A stretch of 64,000 bases of DNA from JAHEAO01 sp942492375 (GCA_942492375.1 CALOEL010000005.1:1-64000), one strand, 5' to 3'; shown: positions 21,562 to 29,951, numbered from the stretch's first letter. Notes: generated by a model from the letters alone, not told the origin. Numbers and translations: made by a program.

Positions 21562-23307
21562 TCAGAACCTACTATCGACATTTAGCCCGGCGGCCGATGA
21601 CTTGAGGTGAGGCAGCCACAATCTGACCTCGTAGACGCCATCCTTGTTGATGACGTCCAACACGCCTTCGAGTTGCTGCACGAACGCGTTTATCAGCTGC
21701 TCTCCGAGACCGATGCCGGGCGTGCGGGGTTCGGGCGTCAACGCCTCGCCGGTCGAGTTGGCGATGGTCAGGCGCGCGCCCTCGTCTTGCAGGTCGGTCA
21801 ACTCGACGGACAACCAGGGGTCACCGTCTCGGGGCCGACCCAGGTATTTCAAGGCATTGGTCACCGCCTCGCTGGCCAATAAGGCCAAAGGTACCGCCTG
21901 GTCGGGATAGAGCACTTTCGGTTCGAACTTCGTCGTGACCTTCACTGCTTCCCCGCGCTGCAACCCGGTCAGGGTGATCCGCTTCACGATGTCTTCCAGC
22001 AGCTCGTCCGCGCGCACCCGACCCTCGGTCGAGGTTTCGTAGAGGTTCTGATGGACGGTGGCGAGGCTCATAACACGGTTCTGCACGTCCTTCAGCGTGT
22101 CCTTCGTCCCTGGCTCCCGTGTCTTTCGGATCGTCATGTTCAGGATCGACGCAATCAGTTGAAGATTGTTCTTCACCCGATGATGAACCTCCTTCAGCAG
22201 GACGTTCTTGTCGTGAATCGTGTCCTCCAGCTCCGCCTCGTCGCGCAGGATGCTGGACGCCATCATTTCCCAGGTCTCGTCCATCTCGCGGATTTCGCTC
22301 GGCACAGAACTGCCGCCCTTTGGCGGACTGATCTGGCGCGAGCGCATGAACAGCAGCATCCGCGCGCGCAGATTTCGGGTGGGTCCGATGACCATCCGCT
22401 CGACGGCAAGATAGGCCACGCCGAGACAGGCAAGCCACATCAGGATCGGAAACATCAACGGCATCGCGAGGCTCAGCATCCCCGGCATCAGGCCGCTCCG
22501 GCCGCGTTCCCAGACGCCAAGCGCATAGATGAGATTCGGTACGATCGGCACGACGGTGAAGAACCGCCGCTGTCCGCCACGCGTCTCGCCTTTGAACGAC
22601 CTCGGCCGTTCTCCCGCGAATGTGTAGAGTGACGCGCCTCTCGGCAACCTGTCCAGCGCCGTCACGCCGTTCCCCGCCTCCGATGTCAGCACCTCGCCAG
22701 AAGTGTTGAACAGGATCAGATCCAGCGGCTTCATCTCGTCCAGCCGCTCTCGCGACGCGATCAATCGCCAATGGGCGATAGAGAGAATGACATATCCATC
22801 GAACCTTTCGTCGACGAGAACGGGAACACCCATCACGATCACCGTCGTGCGGCTGATCGGTGCATTTTCCACCCTGACCGCGTAGGTTCGCGGGTCATCG
22901 ACCATCCGGCGATAGAGCGGTGTCTCACTTAGATCGGTTCCTGTTCCGTCAGAGGCACAAGCGACGATGCCTGTTGCATCAACGTAACCGACCAGCGTGA
23001 GCGCGTCCGAACCTGTCACGATCTCCCTGAGTGCGTCGTCGCAAGCGGCCGGATCGGAACGAAGAGTAGGCATGATGCGGGCAATCGATTGTGCAGAGCC
23101 GAGTCCGATCCGGATCAGACCCTCCTCGCCGACGGCGGCCCTACCTGTCAGCGCCAGCATCGCGGCTTCGGCCCGTTGCTCTGACTGTTCCATCATCTGC
23201 AAGGTTTGCGCCAGTGCGATGATGCCGATCGGCAATAGCGCCAGCGCCAGTAGAACTGCAATTCTGAAGGCGAGACTACGGCTAGTCTCGCGCAGAAGAG
23301 AAATCAA
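21562..23307 (-). CDS. Membrane-bound HWE/HisKA_2 sensor histidine kinase of the general stress response
   Basis: A 581-residue kinase with an N-terminal transmembrane segment (RIAVLLALALLPIGIIALA), a periplasmic sensor of about 230 residues, a second membrane segment near 265-295 (MLSLAMPLMFPILMWLACLGVAYL) and a cytoplasmic kinase core. The phosphoacceptor box is LKEVHHRVKNNLQLIASIL (HisKA_2/HWE type), followed by an ATPase domain (LLASEAVTNALKYL). Such kinases phosphorylate PhyR. It overlaps ecfG in a TTGA arrangement, so a TTG start is used. Co-transcription with nepR-ecfG makes it the likely cognate PhyR kinase. Confidence 0.88.
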   Translation of the reverse strand: MISLLRETSRSLAFRIAVLLALALLPIGIIALAQTLQMMEQSEQRAEAAMLALTGRAAVGEEGLIRIGLGSAQSIARIMPTLRSDPAACDDALREIVTGSDALTLVGYVDATGIVACASDGTGTDLSETPLYRRMVDDPRTYAVRVENAPISRTTVIVMGVPVLVDERFDGYVILSIAHWRLIASRERLDEMKPLDLILFNTSGEVLTSEAGNGVTALDRLPRGASLYTFAGERPRSFKGETRGGQRRFFTVVPIVPNLIYALGVWERGRSGLMPGMLSLAMPLMFPILMWLACLGVAYLAVERMVIGPTRNLRARMLLFMRSRQISPPKGGSSVPSEIREMDETWEMMASSILRDEAELEDTIHDKNVLLKEVHHRVKNNLQLIASILNMTIRKTREPGTKDTLKDVQNRVMSLATVHQNLYETSTEGRVRADELLEDIVKRITLTGLQRGEAVKVTTKFEPKVLYPDQAVPLALLASEAVTNALKYLGRPRDGDPWLSVELTDLQDEGARLTIANSTGEALTPEPRTPGIGLGEQLINAFVQQLEGVLDVINKDGVYEVRLWLPHLKSSAAGLNVDSRF

Positions 23308-23888
23308 GCAGAGTGCCTTTTCGTTGGGATCGCACCGTTTATTACGGCCATCGTGGATTTGTCAGTCAGTTCAAAACTTTCGTCCTCGCCCAGATCCAAC
23401 GCCTCGACAAGCCGAACCCTGCCACGATTGACGCGGCTCTTTATGGTACCGACCGCAACGCCGCAAGTTTCCGCTGCCTCCTCGTAGGAAAAGCCCATCG
23501 CGCCAACCAGCATCAGCGCTTCCCGCTGCTCGGATGGCAATTCCGCGAAGACCGCCTCGAAATCGGCCATCGCCATGCGGCCGTCATGGTCCGGCTTCTG
23601 CGACAGGGTCGCCGCCATCTTGCCATCGACGTCCGCGACCTCGCGCTTGCGCTTGCGACGGTCGGAATAGAACGTGTTTCTCAGGATGGTGAACAGCCAG
23701 GCCCGCATATTGGTGCCAGCATCGAACTTTTCGATGTTCTTCCACGCTTTCACGATCGTGTCCTGAACAAGGTCATCGGCCGCCGAGCCGTTCCGGGTCA
23801 GGCTGAGCGCAAAGGCCCGCATCGCCGGAAGATGCTCAACGATCTCGTCCCGCGGGTCAGCGGGCGCTTCATCGGTTGGCGTTTTCAT
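23304..23888 (-). CDS. ecfG: General stress response sigma factor EcfG (ECF15)
   Basis: A 194-residue ECF sigma factor. Region 2 contains AADDLVQDTIVKAWKNIEKFD and MRAWLFTILRNTFYSDRRK. Region 4 has the helix-turn-helix FSYEEAAETCGVAVGTIKSRV. In alphaproteobacteria EcfG is held by NepR and freed when phosphorylated PhyR binds NepR, after which it reads GGAAC-N16/17-CGTT promoters. It overlaps nepR (ATGA) upstream and the kinase gene downstream. Several matching promoters surround the locus. Confidence 0.93.
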   Translation of the reverse strand: MKTPTDEAPADPRDEIVEHLPAMRAFALSLTRNGSAADDLVQDTIVKAWKNIEKFDAGTNMRAWLFTILRNTFYSDRRKRKREVADVDGKMAATLSQKPDHDGRMAMADFEAVFAELPSEQREALMLVGAMGFSYEEAAETCGVAVGTIKSRVNRGRVRLVEALDLGEDESFELTDKSTMAVINGAIPTKRHSA

Positions 23889-24046
23889 TTCGACTCGTCC
23901 TGCTCTCGCAACTGGCGCAAGAGCTCTTCGAAACGATCTGGAACTTTTTCTTCGGCGGTCTTCTCGTAGACTTTCCGGAGGTTTTCTTCGATCTGCCTCT
24001 CGAGTCCGGACTTTTCCTTGTCCCGATCCATGTTATTCAGGTCCAT
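23885..24046 (-). CDS. nepR: Anti-sigma factor NepR
   Basis: A 53-residue protein (48 if started at the second Met, 24031) with the NepR core IEENLRKVYEKTAEEKVPDRFEELLRQL in its middle: an amphipathic helix, the V/I-P hinge, and a second helix. It sequesters EcfG and is itself captured by the sigma-like domain of phosphorylated PhyR. A longer open frame running up to 24640 through the phyR promoter is spurious. The stop overlaps the ecfG ATG (ATGA), coupling sigma and anti-sigma synthesis. An EcfG promoter ends 36 bases upstream, giving feedback. Confidence 0.92.
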   Translation of the reverse strand: MDLNNMDRDKEKSGLERQIEENLRKVYEKTAEEKVPDRFEELLRQLREQDESK

Positions 24047-24074
24047 TGTCGCTGTAAGTTTCGTTACCACATCT

Positions 24075-24099
24075 GGAACCAAACCGTGAATACGGAGTT
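24075..24099 (+). promoter_or_regulatory. EcfG-type promoter of phyR
   Basis: GGAAC (24075-24079) and GTT (24097-24099) separated by 17 bases; the -10 ends 35 bases before the phyR ATG. It overlaps the oppositely oriented nepR promoter. Confidence 0.75.
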
Positions 24100-24106
24100 T
24101 TGTTCC
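24082..24106 (-). promoter_or_regulatory. EcfG-type promoter of nepR-ecfG-kinase
   Basis: On the minus strand GGAAC (24106-24102), 17 bases, GTT (24084-24082). Both divergent promoters occupy the same 32 bases, so only one polymerase can sit there at a time. Confidence 0.75.
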
Positions 24107-24133
24107 GGGAAAAATGAAAAAAGGGGCTGACTT

Positions 24134-24946
24134 ATGCCGGATACCAAACAACAGGCACCCATTAGCGAAATTGTCGGGGGCCTGCTGCCATATCTGCGTC
24201 GCTACGCGCGCGCGCTGACCGGCAGTCAGTCGACAGGCGACCGATACGCGGCGGCGACACTCGAATCGATCATCAGTGACCGTTCCGCGTTTCAAGACGA
24301 TCTTGCGCCGAAAGTCGCTCTGTTCCGGGCGTTCCATGCGATCTGGACCAGCGCAGGCGCGCCCGTCGACGGCCAGGAATCGGGCATCGCAGCCAAGGCG
24401 CAGGCGCATCTGGCCAAACTGACGCCGAACACCCGCGAGGCGCTGTTGCTCGCTACGATCGAGGAATTCGCACCGTCGGATATCGCCAGGATCATGGATA
24501 GCGACACCAGCGAGGTGGAACATTTCCTCTCGGTCGCCCGCCGCGAAATGGAAGACAGCGTCAGCGGACGCATCCTGATAATCGAGGACGAGGCGATCAT
24601 CGCGCTCGACCTGCAGAGTATCATCGCGGAAATGGGTCATGCGATCACCGGGGTGGCGCGTACGCAGGAAGGCGCGGTTGCGCTTGCAGAAAAGGAAAAG
24701 CCCGATCTCATCCTGTCTGACATCCAGCTCGCTGACGGAACGTCCGGCATTGATGCAGTGAATGATATCTTGAAGGCGGCAGGGGATATTCCGGTCATCT
24801 TCATCACGGCCTTCCCCGAGCGCCTGCTGACCGGCGACCGGCCAGAACCCGCCTTCGTCATCACCAAACCCTATTCCGAGAAGCAGGTTCAGCTTGCGGT
24901 AAGCCAGGCGATGTTCTTTGCCAGCACGGAAACGCTTGGGACCTAG
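24134..24946 (+). CDS. phyR: General stress response regulator PhyR
   Basis: A 270-residue protein with an N-terminal ECF-sigma-like domain (about 1-130: ISEIVGGLLPYLRRYARALTGSQSTGD) and a C-terminal receiver domain (about 138-265). The receiver begins ILIIEDEAIIALDL, carries the phosphoacceptor Asp in LILSDIQLADG, and shows PVIFITAFPERLLTG and the conserved Lys in ITKPYSEKQ. On phosphorylation the sigma-like domain mimics EcfG and pulls NepR away. It is divergent from nepR-ecfG, with an EcfG promoter 35 bases upstream of the ATG. Confidence 0.95.
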   Translation: MPDTKQQAPISEIVGGLLPYLRRYARALTGSQSTGDRYAAATLESIISDRSAFQDDLAPKVALFRAFHAIWTSAGAPVDGQESGIAAKAQAHLAKLTPNTREALLLATIEEFAPSDIARIMDSDTSEVEHFLSVARREMEDSVSGRILIIEDEAIIALDLQSIIAEMGHAITGVARTQEGAVALAEKEKPDLILSDIQLADGTSGIDAVNDILKAAGDIPVIFITAFPERLLTGDRPEPAFVITKPYSEKQVQLAVSQAMFFASTETLGT

Positions 24947-24975
24947 CGTCCCGGCGTCTTGCTTCTAATGCACAG

Positions 24976-25006
24976 CGCGGCCCCGGCCCTTCGGCCGGCG
25001 GCCGCG
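24976..25006. terminator. Bidirectional hairpin between convergent phyR and the DUF1328 gene
   Basis: Left arm 24976-24988 and right arm 24993-25006 form 13 bp with one bulged C and a CTTC loop. There is no clear T-run on either side, so termination strength is uncertain. Its place between two converging genes fits a terminator. Confidence 0.6.
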
Positions 25007-25016
25007 TGTACCAAGG

Positions 25017-25190
25017 TCAAACCGGCGGTTTGCCTCTGACTGCCCTCACGATCAGCGCGATCACGAAGAGCGCGATGAAGAGGAAGAACAGGAACTGCGC
25101 GATCCCCGCCGAAGCACTGGCGATACCGCCAAAGCCAAAAACGGCCGCGATCAGGGCGACGACCAGAAATGTTAAAGCCCAACCAAGCAT
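25017..25190 (-). CDS. DUF1328 (YtjA-like) small membrane protein
   Basis: A 57-residue protein reading MLGWALTFLVVALIAAVFGF and then a second hydrophobic helix ending IVRAVRGKPPV, which is the DUF1328 pattern. Function is unknown. Genes of this family are repeatedly stress-induced in proteobacteria. A strong EcfG promoter lies 49 bases upstream and the gene stands alone. Confidence 0.88.
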   Translation of the reverse strand: MLGWALTFLVVALIAAVFGFGGIASASAGIAQFLFFLFIALFVIALIVRAVRGKPPV

Positions 25191-25238
25191 AGTAAACTCC
25201 TTTGTGTCTCATCGGCTTACTGCCGAATTCTCTCAACC

Positions 25239-25263
25239 AACGCGAAGCTTGATCATTGGTTCC
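25239..25263 (-). promoter_or_regulatory. EcfG-type promoter of the DUF1328 gene
   Basis: Minus strand GGAAC (25263-25259), 16 bases, CGTT (25242-25239): an exact consensus match. Confidence 0.8.
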
Positions 25264-25288
25264 TGCGCAAGCTGCACCTACGTCACTT

Positions 25289-25314
25289 GGAACCATCGAC
25301 GGATCAGAAGCGTT
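25289..25314 (+). promoter_or_regulatory. EcfG-type promoter of the DUF883-DUF1469 genes
   Basis: GGAAC (25289-25293), 17 bases, CGTT (25311-25314): an exact consensus match, 41 bases before the ATG at 25356. Confidence 0.8.
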
Positions 25315-25355
25315 CACGTGTGAAGTTTGGGGAAATTCCTTGAAAGGAGAAACGA

Positions 25356-25673
25356 ATGGCACGTGCTTCCGATTCCGAGCCGACCACCGCCGACCTGCAG
25401 GCAGAGCTTGTCGCATTGAAGAAAGACATCGCCAGCCTTGGCGCCACTCTGGGCGAATATGGCAAGGCGAGGGGTGAAGAATTCGCCCACGCGGCGTCCG
25501 AGCGGGCGCAGTACCTGCGGGCGCGCGGCGAAGAAGGCGTTGCACATGCCCGCGACTCCGCGACGAAGGCCTATCGGCAGGCGGAAGACTCGGTGCGCGA
25601 AAACCCCGCCACGGCGGTGGGCATCGCCGCCGCGCTGGGGTTCCTTGTCGGCCTTTTCGCCAGTCGGCGATAG
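25356..25673 (+). CDS. DUF883 (YqjD/ElaB-like) membrane-anchored protein
   Basis: A 105-residue protein: an N-terminal helical, coiled-coil-like region (about 12-85, DLQAELVALKKDIASL) and a C-terminal membrane anchor (ATAVGIAAALGFLVGLFASRR). The end matches the GLLxGxLxxRR type tail of YqjD/ElaB proteins, which tether to the inner membrane and in E. coli bind stationary-phase ribosomes. It starts after AAAGGAG and is 8 bases before the DUF1469 gene. Confidence 0.88.
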   Translation: MARASDSEPTTADLQAELVALKKDIASLGATLGEYGKARGEEFAHAASERAQYLRARGEEGVAHARDSATKAYRQAEDSVRENPATAVGIAAALGFLVGLFASRR

Positions 25674-25681
25674 GGCCCGGC

Positions 25682-26080
25682 ATGATAGGCGCTTTCAAAT
25701 CCGCCGCCGAAGACACTGCCCGGCGCGTCGCGCTGGGCTTTCTGAGCATTCTGGCGCTGTGCGTCGGAGTGCTCTTTCTTACCCTGGCGGCATGGATCGT
25801 CATCAGCCAAATGGCTGATCCGACGACCGCCGCCCTGGTGATCGGCATCACCTACGTTGGCGTCGGCCTGATACTCGGCGCTTTCGCCGCTGCCAGACGC
25901 TCGGGGTCATCTCGCCGGCGCGAGGATTTCATGGCTCCACCGGCACCGATCCGTCGGGAAAAGGTCTATACCAGCATGGCCGCAGCCTTCTTCGAGGGGC
26001 TCGGCGCCGGACTTGCCACACGAGGTCGGAACGATCGGTCCGGCACGCGCTACGATCCTGACGACTATCCTCGCCGTTAA
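25682..26080 (+). CDS. Phage-holin-superfamily III / DUF1469 (YqjE-like) membrane protein
   Basis: A 132-residue protein with two hydrophobic helices (about 22-45, LGFLSILALCVGVLFLTLAAWIV, and 50-72, ALVIGITYVGVGLILGAF) and a basic, cytosolic C-terminal tail. The size and the pairing with a DUF883 gene match the yqjD-yqjE pair. Despite the family name there is no phage context here. It is expected to be co-transcribed from the EcfG promoter at 25289-25314. Confidence 0.75.
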   Translation: MIGAFKSAAEDTARRVALGFLSILALCVGVLFLTLAAWIVISQMADPTTAALVIGITYVGVGLILGAFAAARRSGSSRRREDFMAPPAPIRREKVYTSMAAAFFEGLGAGLATRGRNDRSGTRYDPDDYPRR

Positions 26081-26114
26081 GCGGGGAAATGGGTTTCTAG
26101 AGCGGCAGCAGGGC

Positions 26115-26188
26115 TGGAGCGGGCGGCGGGAATCGAACCCGCGTCATCAGCTTGGAAGGCTGAGGTCTTACCATTACACAACGCCCGC
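26115..26188 (-). tRNA. tRNA-Gly(TCC)
   Basis: The minus strand folds as a standard tRNA: acceptor GCGGGCG with CGCCCGC, T-arm GGGTTCGATTCCC, and an anticodon loop CTTCCAA that reads TCC. The 3' CCA is encoded (26115-26117). 5' end at 26188. No integrase or attachment repeat is seen beside it. Confidence 0.95.
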
Positions 26189-26200
26189 TTGAGCAGTCAG

Positions 26201-26229
26201 TGCATATTTCACTGCAATATGATGGTCAA
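26201..26229 (-). promoter_or_regulatory. Sigma-70-like promoter of tRNA-Gly
   Basis: On the minus strand TTGACC (26229-26224), a 17-base spacer, and TATGCA (26206-26201), with the tRNA 5' end 13 bases further on. A CAGTG/CACTG inverted repeat (26198-26214) overlaps the -10 box. Confidence 0.65.
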
Positions 26230-26344
26230 GTAGCACTCAAGTCCCCCAACGCGATAATCCGTTGAGATCGCGGGCAACTGCTGGAATAGTGTTGTTCAAG
26301 ATCTGCTGGCATGTAGGCCGGTGATCGACAAAGTGGAGGACTAC

Positions 26345-27298
26345 ATGATCAATCTCAAATCCGGCCTCGGCGGCCTGGCCGTCGGCGCTGCACTTGCTTT
26401 CGTGCCAGCCACCGCGCAGGCCGAGGAATTCATCAACATCCTTACCGGCGGGACATCCGGGGTCTACTACCCGCTCGGGGTGGGACTGTCGAAAATCTAT
26501 GCCGACAATATCGAGGGCGCGCGGACGCAGGTTCAGTCCACCAAGGCATCGGTCGAGAACCTGAACCTGCTCCAGCAAGGCAAGGGGGAACTCGCGCTGG
26601 CGCTGGGTGATTCCGTCAAGCTGGCCTGGGAAGGCGACGCCGAGGCGGGCTTCCCCGAACAGCTCGGCAAGCTTCGCGGCATCGCGGCCGTCTATCCGAA
26701 CTACATCCAGATCGTCGCTTCGAAGGATTCCGGCATCACTGATCTGGCCGGACTGAATGGCAAGAGCCTGTCAGTCGGCGCGCCGAAATCGGGCACCGAA
26801 CTGAACGCCCGGGCGATCTTCGAGGCGGCCGGCATGAGCTATGACGACCTCGGCAAGACCGAATATCTGCCGTTCGCGGAATCGGTCGAACTGATCAAGA
26901 ACCGTCAACTCGACGCCACGCTGCAATCGGCTGGCCTCGGCGTCGCCTCGATCAAGGATCTGGCGACCTCGATCGACATCCAGATGGTCTCTGTTCCCGA
27001 AGAGGTCGTGACGACGCTCGGCGCACCCTATATCGCCGCGACCATTCCGGCGGGCACCTATGAGGGCCAGACCGAGGATGTGCAGACGGTCGCGGTCGTC
27101 AACTTCCTCGTCACCCACGAGGACGTGTCGGAAGAGACCGCCTACCAGATGACGAAGCTCTTGTTCGAGAACCTTGGTGAACTGGAGGCCGCGCATGCCG
27201 CCGCGGCCCAGATCAAGCTGGAGAGCGCGCTGGAAGGCATGCCGATCCCGCTGCATCCGGGCGCCGAGCGCTATTACAAGGAAGCGGGCCTGATGTAG
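26345..27298 (+). CDS. TAXI family TRAP transporter solute-binding protein
   Basis: A 317-residue periplasmic binding protein. The signal peptide is MINLKSGLGGLAVGAALAFV..ATAQA, cleaved before EEF. The mature start FINILTGGTSGVYYPLGVGLSKIY is the TAXI (TRAP-associated extracytoplasmic immunogenic) signature. The ATG at 26345 follows GGAGG; a GTG at 26321 in the same frame is less likely. The ligand is unknown; TAXI systems have been linked to glutamate and other organic acids. It is followed by a hairpin and the fused permease gene. Confidence 0.92.
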   Translation: MINLKSGLGGLAVGAALAFVPATAQAEEFINILTGGTSGVYYPLGVGLSKIYADNIEGARTQVQSTKASVENLNLLQQGKGELALALGDSVKLAWEGDAEAGFPEQLGKLRGIAAVYPNYIQIVASKDSGITDLAGLNGKSLSVGAPKSGTELNARAIFEAAGMSYDDLGKTEYLPFAESVELIKNRQLDATLQSAGLGVASIKDLATSIDIQMVSVPEEVVTTLGAPYIAATIPAGTYEGQTEDVQTVAVVNFLVTHEDVSEETAYQMTKLLFENLGELEAAHAAAAQIKLESALEGMPIPLHPGAERYYKEAGLM

Positions 27299-27304
27299 GC
27301 TGAC

Positions 27305-27331
27305 AGGCGGGCGCACCGGCGGCGCCCGCCT
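27305..27331 (+). other. Intercistronic stem-loop after the TAXI binding protein
   Basis: AGGCGGGCGC (27305-27314) pairs perfectly with GCGCCCGCCT (27322-27331) over a seven-base loop. There is no T-run. It sits between the binding-protein and permease genes, as in the smo and ueh operons. Confidence 0.7.
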
Positions 27332-27347
27332 CATCGGGGGGACGATC

Positions 27348-29447
27348 ATGACGATTCGCGGCGACGAGATCCATCCTGTCAGCAACGCACCGGTGGCGGA
27401 ACTGCACGACCCGCTTGCGGCCAGCTTCCCTGAAAGCCCCGAAGGCCGGGTGCTGTTCTGGATCGCGGTGGTCTTCTCGCTCTTCCAGATCGCCACGGCG
27501 GCGCATCTGCTGGACCTGCCCAGCCAGATCACCCGCGCGTTCCATGTCGGCTTTCTCGGGCTGCTCGGCTTTCCGCTGCTGGCGGCGGTCGCTCGCCGGG
27601 CGCCGGCCTGGCATCTGCTGGCCTGGACGATGGCGGCGCTTTCGGTCGGCGTTGCGCTCTACCAATGGTGGGAATACGAGCCGCTGATCCTGCGCGCCGG
27701 CGATCCGCTGACGCGCGACATCGTGGTTGGCGTCATCGCGCTTGTCACCGTCTTCGCCGCCGCCTGGGCGCTGATGGGACCGGCCCTGCCGATCATCGCG
27801 GGCACCTTCCTCGGCTATTGCTTCTTCGGCGAATACCTGCCCTCGCCGCTGAACCACCGGGGCTATGATTTCGCACAGGTGATCGACCACATGGCCTTCG
27901 GGACCGAGGGCATCTACGGCATCCCGACCTATGTCTCCTCGACCTATATCTTCCTCTTCATCCTGTTCGGCGCCTTTCTGGAAAAAGCGGGGATGATCAA
28001 GCTCTTCACCGATGTCTCCCTCGGCCTCGTCGGCCACCGGCAGGGGGGTGCTGCGAAGGTCTCGGTGATCTCTTCGGGGCTGATGGGCACGATCTCGGGC
28101 TCGGGCGTCGCCAATGTGGTGACCACCGGGCAATTCACCATCCCGCTAATGAAGAGCTTCGGCTACCGGTCGGCCTTCGCCGGCGGGGTCGAGGCGACCT
28201 CCTCGATGGGCGGACAGATCATGCCCCCGGTGATGGGCGCGGTCGCGTTCATCATGGCCGAGACGCTGGGCGTCGAATATGTCGAGGTCGTGCAGGCCGC
28301 GATCATTCCGGCGCTCCTCTATTTCGCCTCGGCCTTCTGGATGGTGCATCTCGAAGCCGGTCGCCACGGGCTGAAGGGCATGGCGAAGGACGAACTGCCC
28401 TCGCCCCTGCGCGCGTTGCGCGAGAACTGGCACCTGATCCTGCCTCTGGCGGTGCTCGTCTACCTGCTCTTCACCGGCTACACGCCGCTTTTCGCGGGCA
28501 CGATCGGGCTTGCCCTGACCGTGATGCTGATCCTCGGCGGCTCTGTGGCGCTCGGGCTGCCGCAGGGCGTGCTGCGGATGATCTTCTGGGTCGGTCTCGG
28601 GCTGATCGCCGCGACCTTCTTCCAGTTCGGCATCCAGATCGTCGCGCTCGCCATTCTCGCCCTGATCGCGCTCAACGTCTTCATGGCGGGCGGGCGCGAG
28701 ACGCTGGCGATCTGCCGTGACAGCCTGGCCGAGGGCGCCAAGACCGCGCTGCCCGTCGGCATCGCCTGCGCGCTGGTCGGCGTCATCATCGGCACCATGA
28801 CCCTGACCGGAGCGGCCAACACCTTCGGCCAGTTCATCGTATCGGTCGGCGAAAGCAGCCTGCTCTTGTCGCTGATCCTGACCATGATCACCTGCATCAT
28901 ACTGGGCATGGGGATTCCGACGATCCCCAACTACATCATCACCTCCTCGATCGCCGGGCCGGCGCTGCTGACACTTGGCGTGCCACTGATCGTCAGCCAC
29001 ATGTTTGTCTTCTACTTCGGCATCCTCGCCGATCTCACGCCGCCCGTGGCACTGGCCTGTTTCGCCGCAGCGCCGATCGCCCGCGAAGGCGGGCTGAAGA
29101 TCTCGTTCGAGGCGATCAAGGTCGCCGCAGCGGGTTTCGTCATCCCCTTCATGGCGGTCTACACCCCGGCCCTGATGCTGCAGGACGGCGGCCCGCTGGC
29201 CGAATCCATCGGCTATGCCCCGGCCGTCGCCTTTATCGTCTTCAAGACGATCCTCGCGATCGGCCTCTGGGGCGCGGCGGTGATCGGCTGGGTCGGACAG
29301 CGACTGAACTGGCTGGAGCGCGCCCTTGCCATGGTTGCGGCCTTCACCCTTGTCGCCGCCCTGCCCCTGACGGATGAGGTCGGTTTCGGGCTTGTCGTTC
29401 TCTTCGTCTTCTTGCTCTGGCAGCGGAAGGAGCGCCGCCCTGCATGA
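27348..29447 (+). CDS. TRAP transporter fused permease (4TM/12TM, TAXI type)
   Basis: A 699-residue inner-membrane protein fusing the small (DctQ-like) and large (DctM-like) TRAP subunits. The N-terminal part has about four helices before residue 150. The large-subunit half carries the loops AKVSVISSGLMGTISGSGVANVVTTG and GMGIPTIPNYIITSSIAGPAL, which are conserved in fused TRAP permeases. Transport is Na+- or H+-coupled in the family. The stop overlaps the DUF1850 start (ATGA). Confidence 0.94.
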   Translation: MTIRGDEIHPVSNAPVAELHDPLAASFPESPEGRVLFWIAVVFSLFQIATAAHLLDLPSQITRAFHVGFLGLLGFPLLAAVARRAPAWHLLAWTMAALSVGVALYQWWEYEPLILRAGDPLTRDIVVGVIALVTVFAAAWALMGPALPIIAGTFLGYCFFGEYLPSPLNHRGYDFAQVIDHMAFGTEGIYGIPTYVSSTYIFLFILFGAFLEKAGMIKLFTDVSLGLVGHRQGGAAKVSVISSGLMGTISGSGVANVVTTGQFTIPLMKSFGYRSAFAGGVEATSSMGGQIMPPVMGAVAFIMAETLGVEYVEVVQAAIIPALLYFASAFWMVHLEAGRHGLKGMAKDELPSPLRALRENWHLILPLAVLVYLLFTGYTPLFAGTIGLALTVMLILGGSVALGLPQGVLRMIFWVGLGLIAATFFQFGIQIVALAILALIALNVFMAGGRETLAICRDSLAEGAKTALPVGIACALVGVIIGTMTLTGAANTFGQFIVSVGESSLLLSLILTMITCIILGMGIPTIPNYIITSSIAGPALLTLGVPLIVSHMFVFYFGILADLTPPVALACFAAAPIAREGGLKISFEAIKVAAAGFVIPFMAVYTPALMLQDGGPLAESIGYAPAVAFIVFKTILAIGLWGAAVIGWVGQRLNWLERALAMVAAFTLVAALPLTDEVGFGLVVLFVFLLWQRKERRPA

Positions 29448-29806
29448 CCGCCTGCCTGACAGTCGCCGCCACGGCTCTGCACCTGGCCAGCGCCGAGTTT
29501 GAGCTGTCGTGGCAGCATTCGGTAGAACGGACCGGCTGGCGCGAGACATGGGCGATCACCGAAGGCGCGCTTTGGCTGCGCGAAGCCGCGGTCAAGGGAT
29601 CCGGGGCCGGCATGGAGCCCGGCGACGGCGCCGTGCTGCGGGATGGCTGGTGGGTCTGGACACCCCCGGCCCTGTCGGTGCCGGAACTCGTGCTGGCGGC
29701 ATCGGGCGCGACACAGGGCGGCTGGCGGCTCTGCAGCGCCGGGACCTGCCACGAATTCGGAGCAGAAGCCAGCGGTCCAATCACCCTCGCGCCCTGCCCG
29801 GATTGA
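29444..29806 (+). CDS. DUF1850 domain protein
   Basis: A 120-residue protein with a hydrophobic N-terminus (CLTVAATALHLASA, a probable signal peptide or anchor) followed by the DUF1850 pattern FELSWQHSVERTGWRETW. DUF1850 proteins are almost always encoded next to fused TAXI-TRAP permeases and are presumed accessory subunits, but their role is undefined. The four-base overlap with the permease gene supports functional coupling. Confidence 0.85.
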   Translation: MTACLTVAATALHLASAEFELSWQHSVERTGWRETWAITEGALWLREAAVKGSGAGMEPGDGAVLRDGWWVWTPPALSVPELVLAASGATQGGWRLCSAGTCHEFGAEASGPITLAPCPD

Positions 29807-29951
29807 TATTGCCAGACGGAATGTTCGCGGCGCGCATTGCGGAAATCCTATCCGGCCCACAGGCCTTGCGCGACTTGCTGATGCCACGCCAGAACGGTTA
29901 GTCTTGCCGAAACGCGGGCGCCGATCCGCGCCGTCAGAAAAAAGGCAGAGC

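Noticed and set aside
23885..24640. A 251-codon frame including nepR that runs back through the phyR promoter and into phyR antisense
   Set aside because: Only the last 53 codons match NepR, and the promoter boxes and ATG at 24046 explain the real start.
25682..26080. Phage holin family label suggesting a prophage remnant
   Set aside because: The gene pairs with a DUF883 gene like yqjDE and has an EcfG promoter upstream; no other phage gene is nearby.
26115..26188. tRNA-Gly as a possible integration site for the glycan and ectoine regions
   Set aside because: No integrase, no direct repeat of the tRNA 3' end and no composition break were seen.
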